A stretch of DNA of 64,000 nucleotides from Solea solea (Eukaryota; Chordata; Actinopteri; Pleuronectiformes; Soleidae): positions 1,141,001 to 1,205,000 of the forward strand of contig NC_081145.1 in NCBI RefSeq assembly GCF_958295425.1, written 5' to 3'. The position numbers and the translations under genes were made by a program. This document shows positions 33,601 to 64,000 of the stretch, one piece after another (position 1 is the first letter of the stretch; each line of letters starts with the position of its first letter). Under the pieces are notes generated by a model. That model did not search any database and was not told the origin of the DNA. It saw only the letters and a list, made by a program, of their open reading frames with translations.

Positions 33601-34487
33601 TCTCTGAAAATGTCCTCACTCATTTGACCCCTACTTCCTAAAAATCTCCTTGCCTTATGAAAATGTCCTCACTCTCTGAAAATTTCCTCACTTCCTATAA
33701 ATGTCCTCACTTCCTATAAATGTCCTCACTTTATGAAAATGTCCTCACTTCTTAAAAATGTCCTCACTCTCTGGAAACGTCTTCAATTCCTAAAAATGTC
33801 ATCACCTTATGGAAATGTCCTCACTTCCTAAAAATGTCCTCACCGTATGACAAAGTCCTCACTTCCTAAAAATGTCCTCACTCTCTGGAAACGTCTTCAA
33901 TTTCTAAAAATGTCCTCACCTTATGAAAATGTCCTCGCCTTATGAAATGTTCTCACTCTCTGAAAATGTCCTCACTCAATTGAATTGTCCTCACTTCCTT
34001 AAAATCTCCTTGCCTTATGAAAATGTCCTCACTCTCTGGAAATGTCCTCACTTCCTATAAATGTCCTAGCCTTATGAAAATGTCCTCACTTCCTGAAAAA
34101 CATCCACACTTTATGACAATGTCCACACTTTCTAAAAACATCCTCACTTTATGACAATGTCCACACTTTCTAAAAACATCCTCACTTTCTAAAAACGTCC
34201 TCACTTTCTAAAAGCGTCCACACTTTAATACAATGTCCACAGTTTGTGGAAACGTAGCTCACTTCCTATAGAAAGGTGCTGACATGACAGTCTCCTCCTC
34301 TGTTGTTGGTGCAGGCGCGAGCTTCGACTACATCCGTGAGTTCCGCCGCAGCACGGGGACTTGGCACCGCACCAGACCCATGCTAACCAGCGACCTCTCC
34401 AAAACGGGCTGCGCCGCCCTGCGCATCGCCAACTGTCGGCTGTTCCGCCTGCAGCTGAGCCAGGGAATGTTCCGGATCAGAGTGTGA
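22513..34487 (+). CDS. gan: Gigaxonin (BTB-BACK-Kelch substrate adaptor)
   Basis: Gigaxonin selects substrates such as intermediate-filament proteins for a CUL3 ubiquitin ligase; loss in humans causes giant axonal neuropathy. Twelve coding exons are placed: 22513-22682, 22844-22958, 23722-24072, 24176-24244, 26824-26975, 27767-27888, 28484-28596, 30452-30601, 30884-31020, 31453-31587, 32270-32379 and 34315-34487. All have AG/GT borders and consistent phase, and they sum to 1797 nt (598 residues; human 597). Exons 1-3 carry the BTB domain (LVVDGEELPVQKNILAAASP), exons 3-5 the BACK domain (LEAVVRWLAHDP), and exons 5-12 the Kelch repeats (YVLGGE, YAIGGGSYGKLFDSVECFDP, YVFGGV). The C-terminus GCAALRIANCRLFRLQL is diagnostic for gigaxonin. 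The gene is followed by cmip in the same orientation, as in human. Confidence 0.96.
22844..22958 (+). CDS. gan: gan coding exon 2
   Basis: Acceptor CCCGTCAG, donor GTGAGT. Residues 57-95, the middle of the BTB domain (TKLNYNPPKED, ILDFIFSGE). Confidence 0.93.
23432..23620. repeat. Palindromic MITE-like repeat, copy 2 (internally deleted)
   Basis: Left arm GTAAACCGCTCACACTCCCACACC and right arm GGTGTGGGAGAGTGAGTGGTTTACAAACG lie only about 90 bases apart. Most of one inner arm is missing. It ends about 100 bp before gan exon 3. Confidence 0.8.
23722..24072 (+). CDS. gan: gan coding exon 3
   Basis: Acceptor TTCACCCACAG, donor GTGAGT. Residues 96-212: the end of BTB and most of BACK, including FLESCITAENCLGIRLFSLH and EKLNVGNEKYVLEAVVRW. 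The longest exon of the gene. Confidence 0.95.
24176..24244 (+). CDS. gan: gan coding exon 4
   Basis: Acceptor TGTTTGCAG, donor GTACTC. 23 codons of BACK (LKEVMSAVWLQGLDASYLRE). The donor is less typical than its neighbours. Confidence 0.92.
24329..24470. repeat. Palindromic MITE-like repeat, copy 3 (left part)
   Basis: CACGTCTTTATCTCACTGTG, GTAAACCACTCACTCC and CTGCTGCCTCGTGTGGTCAC are in the usual order. The copy stops at GTGTCACTGAG. It may be one element with copy 4, split by the 24471-25022 segment. Confidence 0.75.
24471..25022. other. 550-bp segment interrupting a MITE-like copy
   Basis: No coding motif. It sits between the two halves of the palindromic repeat and ends in a hairpin with 14-bp perfect arms (24986-24999 and 25009-25022). 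It could be an insertion into the repeat, but terminal repeats were not found. Confidence 0.4.
25023..25200. repeat. Palindromic MITE-like repeat, copy 4 (right part)
   Basis: GACGTACATCGGAACAAAGGA, CTTAGTGATGGATCAACAACTC, then TCTCACAGTGAGATAAAGACG and a terminal CCTTTTGTTAAACG. The outer-arm segment with GGAGAGTGAGTGG is missing. Confidence 0.7.
25316..26723 (-). mobile_element. Tc1-like DNA transposon in gan intron 4
   Basis: About 1.4 kb. The outer ends pair as inverted repeats: CAGTGGGTACAGAAAGTATTC at the left and, on the opposite strand, CAGTGGTTACGGAAAGTATTC at the right. Both continue for about 200 bp. TA follows the right end; the left flank is slightly changed. Transposase is on the minus strand. 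It is one of the TCAGACC/AAGTATTC-type fish Tc1 families. Confidence 0.93.
25611..26389 (-). pseudogene. Tc1 transposase, broken
   Basis: Two minus-strand frames: an N-terminal half with paired HTH regions (RIVARHRSGQGFYRTSAALK, KWKKFGTTRTLPRSGHPTKL) at 26012-26389, and a C-terminal half at 25611-26015. The first catalytic Asp (FLWSDETKIELFG) and the second (FQQDHDSKHTAKATKEWF) are present. The halves are out of frame near 26015. A short deletion after VTLE at about 25640 removes the stretch that leads to the third catalytic residue and shifts the frame again. The normal length in the family is about 340 residues. Confidence 0.92.
26824..26975 (+). CDS. gan: gan coding exon 5
   Basis: Acceptor ATATCCCATCAG, donor AA|GTGAGT. 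Residues 236-285: BACK-Kelch linker and the first Kelch strand (FKPRGYSECIVLAGGEDR). Confidence 0.93.
27767..27888 (+). CDS. gan: gan coding exon 6
   Basis: Acceptor CGCGTCGCAG, donor GTCAGT. Codes for KPTAVTRCMCPLYDVSRQNW and the start of the next Kelch blade (NVARVGHGVVAA). Confidence 0.92.
28070..28430. repeat. 72-90-bp tandem repeat with A-runs in gan intron 6
   Basis: Five copies of a block made of CTTGAAATCCTTGAAAGTTT, a poly-A run and CTCCAAGCCCTGGAAAG. CCAAGCC anchors lie at 28094, 28184, 28262, 28334 and 28414. The spacing varies because the A-runs vary. It ends about 50 bp before exon 7. Confidence 0.9.
28484..28596 (+). CDS. gan: gan coding exon 7
   Basis: Acceptor TTGTGTTAG, donor GTGAGC. 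Kelch blade: EGFLFVVGGADGHHVVMDSG and EKYDPDWNTWSPIAPM. Confidence 0.93.
28876..29330 (+). repeat. Palindromic MITE-like repeat, copy 5 (complete) with a small right-arm piece before it
   Basis: 28955-29330 is one of the best copies. Its left arm runs from CGTCTTTATCTCACTGTGAG through AACCACTCACTCTCCCACAC to CAGTGATTTTAACATCAC; its right arm is the inverse through GGAGAGTGAGTGGTTTACAA. A separate GAGAGTGAGTGGTTTACAAAC at 28879-28899 is a lone arm fragment. Confidence 0.88.
29804..30166. mobile_element. hAT-type MITE with perfect 8-bp target duplication
   Basis: 363 bp with imperfect terminal inverted repeats TGGAGCTGCAAC and (inverted) TAGAGCTGAAAC. It is flanked by the perfect 8-bp duplication ATCGCCAC (29796-29803 and 30167-30174). 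No coding capacity. Its interior holds the sequence that is tandemly expanded at 19413-20610. Confidence 0.92.
30452..30601 (+). CDS. gan: gan coding exon 8
   Basis: Acceptor CACGCGCTCAG; donor GTGACC followed at once by a CA repeat. Kelch blade: VVELDGLIYVLGGE and VEVFDPHCNMWKT. The donor lacks the usual G at +5. Confidence 0.93.
30606..30659 (+). repeat. CA microsatellite immediately after the gan exon 8 donor
   Basis: About 26 CA units begin within five bases of the exon 8 splice donor. CA repeats in pre-mRNA are known binding sites for hnRNP L. Confidence 0.95.
30715..30836 (+). repeat. Palindromic MITE-like repeat, copy 6 (left arm only)
   Basis: Contains CTACGTCAGTCTACGACGTC, CACGTCTTTATCTTCACTGTG and GTAAACCACTCACTCTCCCAC, then stops about 45 bp before gan exon 9. 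Confidence 0.8.
30884..31020 (+). CDS. gan: gan coding exon 9
   Basis: Acceptor CTCCTCTGTCAG, donor AG|GTACAC. Kelch blade: GCYASMNKKIYAIGGGSYGK and FDPKTQQWTGLCPLKER. Confidence 0.94.
31028..31318. repeat. 17-bp tandem repeat in gan intron 9
   Basis: Irregular tandem array of ATCGTCTGAGTCATGTT and variants, starting within ten bases of the exon 9 donor. The intron is only 432 bp, so the array makes up most of it. Confidence 0.9.
31453..31587 (+). CDS. gan: gan coding exon 10
   Basis: Acceptor CCATGGTCAG, donor AAG|GTCCGT. Kelch blade: FGSVACGVGKELYVFGGVRS then MMTCKSEFYLDDMR. Confidence 0.93.
31740..32110 (+). repeat. Palindromic MITE-like repeat, copy 7
   Basis: Both outer arms are present (AACCACTCACTCTCCCACAC and TGTGGGAGAGTGAGTGGTTA), with the flanking TCTTTATCTCACTGTGAGAC and its inverse. 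Lies in gan intron 10. Confidence 0.85.
32270..32379 (+). CDS. gan: gan coding exon 11
   Basis: Acceptor ACGAGTTCAG, donor GTCAGT. Codes for WMFLDDQSLCIQTSSSFVYG and AVPIGAAIYVVGDLDT. Confidence 0.93.
32545..34260. repeat. Roughly 20-bp minisatellite filling gan intron 11
   Basis: Some 85 degenerate copies of AAATGTCCTCACTTCCTAAA and the variants CCTTATGAAA, CACTCTCTGGAAACGTC and GTCCACACTTT. Larger blocks recur; for example CACCGTATGACAAAGTCCTC appears near 32846, 33309, 33427 and 33840. The array ends about 50 bp before the terminal gan exon. Confidence 0.93.
34315..34487 (+). CDS. gan: gan coding exon 12 (terminal)
   Basis: Acceptor TTGTTGGTGCAG; ends at TGA 34485-34487. Codes for the last Kelch strand and the conserved gigaxonin tail (GCAALRIANCRLFRLQLSQG). 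Confidence 0.95.
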
Positions 34488-35580
34488 CGCTGCCCCTCCC
34501 TCTGCATGTGTGCAATTAGATTTGTGTCACTGTTTTGAAAACGGCACGTTTTTAAGAAGCAAACAACACAGAAATGAACCACACGATCAAAAATACACAA
34601 ATGGCAAAAAAACAAAATGGATTAAATTGCTCAAAATATTCTATATTATTTGTTTGAAAACACTTTTTGTTTGCAATGATCAGAATTGTGTTTGCTCCGA
34701 CTCTTTTGTGTTTGCGCTCCCACACTTGTTCTTTGTGGTTTTGTTTGATTCTGACCGTGGGCGGGGCTTAGGAAGCTGCCTGCTGATTGGCTCTATTGGC
34801 ATATTTTATTTGCTGGTTGTGTGTTTTTGATCGTGTTGTTTGCAGTTTTGACTCAAATCTAACTCTGTAAACTGGCACGTCGCCTTCATGCTGCTCGTCT
34901 TTTGCACACCGTCCTCGCTCCCTCTCGTCAGGCACTGATGATTCCGTGGATGGAAACACATTTTTTTAAATGGTATTTTATGACGATCATGTGGTGATGG
35001 ATTCAAACTCTTGATAAATGAGCCGCCACGTGTTCACCGTCTGGTTGAGACTATGTTTTTTAGCTTTGTCTCTACTTTCTTTTTGTTTAGACTTTTTTTT
35101 ATTTTTTTGGTTAAGACCTGGTTTTAAGGTTAGACTTGGGTTTAGGTTAAGGTTAGAGGAAGGTGCTGGGGAGTGGGTAATGTCAATGTGTCCTCACTAA
35201 GACATAAAAACAAGAGTGTGTGTTTGTGTGTGTGTGAGACACGAGAGACCAAATGTTTGTGTGAGTGAATGAAAAAATAGAAATTCACTCAACGTCAGCT
35301 GAGGAGGTGGAGTCTCTGTCCTGAGGACAGGTGTCTCTGTGGGACAGACATGTGGAGTCTCTGTCCTTCGTCTCTGCTCGTACCATCATCGTCATCAGTA
35401 AATACTACAGTCAGTGTTTGAGCTGTCCTCACATGTTAGCATCACATGACCCACACGGTCGTGTGTGTGTGTGTGTGTGTATCACAGTGTTTGTGTGTGT
35501 ATGTCACTGTGTGTGTGACACAGTGTGTGTTTGAGGAAGTTTTGTCAGATTGTGTTGTTTGTCTGTGTCAAAGTAATAAA
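34488..35580 (+). other. gan: Likely gan 3' UTR, with candidate poly-A signal
   Basis: Non-coding after the stop codon. AATAAA at 35575-35580 is the first clear signal; others lie at 35773 and 36051. Which one is used cannot be decided here. Confidence 0.4.
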
Positions 35581-36435
35581 AACAAACAAAGAGAAACTCA
35601 CCTCATCTCCAGCTACTTCCTGTGTGCAGTTTTCAACAACACAACCATGTGTGGGATCGTCCACTGTGTGTGTGTGTGTGTGTGTGCGCGCCCAATCATG
35701 TTCCCCTTCAACTTTGGTCCGAATCTACACACAACAAAGAGAAAGAAGCAGCTCCCCCTTGTGGTACTTGAAAATAAACCACTAGGACTGTAGGTTGGTG
35801 AATGTTTTCTAGTCACTCACATCAACGTAGTTTAAACGTTTTTCCACTCATGAAAATTCACCACAATCTACTTCTATTAAAGATTATTTTACAACCATAC
35901 AATTGGGTCTTTTCCTTTTAACAGACACACACAGATTACCTGACCAGCACTTTAATCCAGCTACAGGTTTGTACGTACTTTTTGTTTTTAAATGAAAATG
36001 TATAATAAAACAAAATCATGTATGTAACACAATTTATTTGCAATGACAAGAATAAAGTGAAAATTATAAACAAAATAAATGAATAAAAAGTTAATGAATT
36101 GAACGCTCAGGTTTCAGCCACTTCACAATAGAGCAGTGGGCGTGTCCCAGTAGAACACTGACGTCATTTGTCGTATAAGCCCCGCCCCCTCACAGCCTTC
36201 GCTCACAGTGATGTCATCTGTCGTTTTAGCCCCGCCCCAGAGAGACGCGAGGCACGTCAGAGAGACGTGAGGAGATGTCAGAGACATGTGGACATGTGAG
36301 AGACAAAGAAAGTTGACGTAAAATTTTATTTAAATGATATAAAAGAGAAGAGTTTTGTTAAAATGTTGTTTTTAATACATTTTTAAGACATAATTAAATA
36401 CATATGTCAAAAAGAAAGAAAGAAACAGTACCATC
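35581..36435. other. gan-cmip intergenic stretch
   Basis: No gene seen. TG microsatellites at 35461-35480 and 35665-35688, then AT-rich DNA with several AATAAA sites. Confidence 0.6.
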
Positions 36436-62063
<25,628 letters not shown>

Positions 62064-62294
62064 TGAGTCCACACACACACACACACATGTTACAGTACCG
62101 ATAACAGCTGAATTTTATTATTTGAATTTCATCAATTTTACATTGACCTCTAGTAGATGAGACACAAGGCAGGTACTACAGTGTGGTTGTATGGCTGCGC
62201 TGTTAGCGCCCCCTGCTGCTGAGACAGAGACACAGGCGAGCACGCCTTCAGTGGAAACATGGCTGCCAGTGAGGACACGAGGAAAAGAAGAGCC

Positions 62295-62750
62295 ACTGCA
62301 CGATAAAATCTGCGTCAGTTTAAGTCTACGATGTCTTTAACAACACGTCCACGTCTTTATCTCACTGTGAGACAGACATCTGTAAACCACTCACTCTCCC
62401 ACACCAAAGTCCATAAGGAAAATCAGTGGTTTTAACATCACACACACACACACAGGAGTTGTTGATTCACTGCTGCCTCCATCACTAAGTTAGCGATGTC
62501 TTAATGTCTCAGTGATCTCAGCATCTGAAATCCTTTGTTCAGTTTGACCTCAGTGACACAAAGTGACCACACGAGGCAGCAGAGGACCAGCAGCTCCTGT
62601 GTCCCCCCCCAGCTAAAATCACTGATTTTCTCTATGAGGTTTGGTGTGAGAGAGTGAGTGGTTTACAAACGTCTGTCTCACAGTGAGACAAAGACGTGGA
62701 CGTGTTCTTAGACGTGGTAGACTTAAACTGAAGTAGATTTTATTAAGTGG
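62295..62750 (+). repeat. Palindromic MITE-like repeat, copy 17 (near full length)
   Basis: AGTTTAAGTCTACGATGTCT, CGTCTTTATCTCACTGTGAG and both inner arms, ending GTAGACTTAAACTGAAGTAG and TTTTATTAAGTGGG. About 0.46 kb, in cmip intron 11. Confidence 0.88.
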
Positions 62751-62756
62751 GTAAAA

Positions 62757-63400
62757 TCAGTCTCTCCCTGTAGACGGCAGTGTGAGATTTCCTCGGGATT
62801 TCTTTAAACGTCGACTTTTCTCTGAGAAGACGTCGTCGCTGTAAATATTTTTACTCGTAACAGTTCCGTGTTTTTCGCGTCTGTCCCCGAGCGCCGGCTC
62901 ACCTTCCTCATTTATGTCCACCTGGTCGCGTCTCCGTCTCGGGGGACATGCCGGTGTTCCTCGCAGGGTCCTGCTGACGTGGGTGAGAAACATCGGCACG
63001 CCCCCCCGGGGGTCATGAGGTAGAGCGGCGGCTCCTCCCTCCCCAGAGGACGCCTCATAATTGGCTAAAAGCAGCCGCGAGCCTTATTTGAAAGCGAGCG
63101 GCGGCGCGCATCATTAACTCTGCCGGGATTGCCACTTGTTTTCGGCGACGCTGGGACTCGCCTGTTGCTCGCCTGTTGCTCGCCTGTTGCTCACCTGTTG
63201 CTCACCTGCACCGCGGTTGCCAGGCCAACGGCTCGGGGCGTCATTAGCAAAAGCAACAATACTCCCAGAACCGTGTGGCTGAGGACATAATGAGTCACAC
63301 ACCGACACGTAGACGCACGCACACGCGGGCAGAACATGTGACGTTTGCTTTATCGGAGCGCTAACGAGACAGTCGAGTCCCGTTCCATGTCTTTCAAACA
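62757..63400. promoter_or_regulatory. GC-rich non-coding block in cmip intron 11
   Basis: CpG-rich, repeat-poor DNA with the homeobox-like CCTCATAATTGGCTAAAAGC near 63052 and a short tandem of CTCGCCTGTTG (63158-63208). It could be a conserved enhancer or an alternative promoter. No exon could be fitted. Confidence 0.3.
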
Positions 63401-63477
63401 CTTAATGAAGTGATGCAACACAAGATTTGTGTTAAACAGACAAACTGTTTCATCTGTTCAACAAATGTTTGCAGATA

Positions 63478-63545
63478 CAGTGATCCCTCGTTTATCTCGG
63501 GGTTACGTTCTAAAAATAACCCGCAATAGACGAAATCCGCGAAGT
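63478..63545. mobile_element. Possible Tc1/mariner-type terminal repeat fragment
   Basis: TACAGTGATCCCTCGTTTAT followed by GCAATAGACGAAATCCGCGA resembles the ends of a widespread mariner/pogo-type repeat. Only one end is visible. Confidence 0.35.
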
Positions 63546-63789
63546 AGTCAGCTTTATTTTTTACAATTATTATATATGTTTTAAGGCTGTAAAACCCCTC
63601 GCCACACACTTTATACACTTTTCTCACTAGTTTAAACACTCTCAAAGTTCAAACCTTTGTAGTTTTTAAAACATAGAAGTATTATAGAATGAAATCAAAA
63701 CTTTTCAGGCTCAAACATTTGTTTGAGACCTAAAAATATTATTATGTGACTCACGCGTATTTCATAGTTCCTCTGACGATGCCGCGGCC

Positions 63790-63990
63790 TCTTCGTAGTG
63801 ATCAACAACTCCTGTGTGTGTGTGTGTGTGTGTGTGTGCACGTGTGCGTGGGTGTGCGTGCGGGTGCGTGTGTGTGTGCGTGCGTGATGTTAATCACGCA
63901 TGAGTGAGTGGTTCACAAACTTCAGTTTACACAAGGAAAAGTCTGACAGTGACATAAACACGTCAACATGTGACATAGACTTACACTTTG
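63790..63990. repeat. Palindromic MITE-like repeat, copy 18 (right arm), with TG repeat
   Basis: GTGATCAACAACTCCTGTGTG, a TG/TGCG run to about 63885, then GAGTGAGTGGTTCACAAACTT and GTCTGACAGTGACATAAACACG. Confidence 0.7.
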
Positions 63991-64000
63991 TTGCCTCTGA

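Overview
This window is nuclear DNA of a bony fish, most likely a teleost. Its genes are spliced with GT-AG introns. It is rich in CA/TG microsatellites and long minisatellites, and its mobile elements are typical of fish: Tc1-like, hAT, a chromodomain Ty3/Gypsy element, and RTE and L2 LINEs with a partner tRNA-derived SINE. The species cannot be told from the sequence alone.

Three host genes are supported. acd (shelterin protein TPP1) is on the minus strand, with an apparently uninterrupted coding region at 17537-19195. gan (gigaxonin, a BTB-BACK-Kelch adaptor of the CUL3 ubiquitin ligase) is on the plus strand, 22513-34487; twelve coding exons can be placed and give 598 residues. cmip (c-Maf-inducing protein) is on the plus strand from 37175; eleven coding exons are visible, the last ending at 62062, and the gene runs off the right edge. 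gan followed by cmip in the same orientation is the arrangement on human 16q. acd lies head-to-head with gan.

Layout. 1-1597 is a 38-bp satellite with a 722-bp higher-order period. 2886-8613 is a broken chromodomain Gypsy retrotransposon with a 5-bp target-site duplication and near-identical LTRs. 10.3-12.5 kb holds LINE, hAT and Gypsy debris. 12566-15905 is a nearly full-length L2 LINE on the minus strand. 17.4-22.5 kb holds acd, a 42-bp minisatellite in its probable 5' leader intron, and the acd/gan intergenic region. 22.5-36.4 kb is gan plus its 3' side. 36.4-64 kb is cmip, whose 14-kb first intron carries a 33-bp minisatellite (2.9 kb) and a TTAA-flanked element filled by a 55-bp minisatellite (2.7 kb).

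The most notable signals beyond the genes are these. (1) A palindromic, MITE-like repeat of roughly 0.35-0.5 kb occurs about eighteen times, mostly in gan and cmip introns. (2) A TTAA-target element is nested inside one of those copies. (3) A local duplication around cmip exon 2 has one copy without the exon. (4) Several short perfect inverted repeats look like template-switch scars; two lie in transposon coding sequence. (5) A minisatellite appears to have grown from the inside of a hAT MITE. (6) UG repeats abut several cmip 3' splice sites, and a CA repeat follows a weak gan 5' splice site.

No prokaryotic feature, CRISPR array or rRNA gene was seen. All calls come from reading the sequence; family assignments rest on recognised motifs and remembered family features, and no database was searched.
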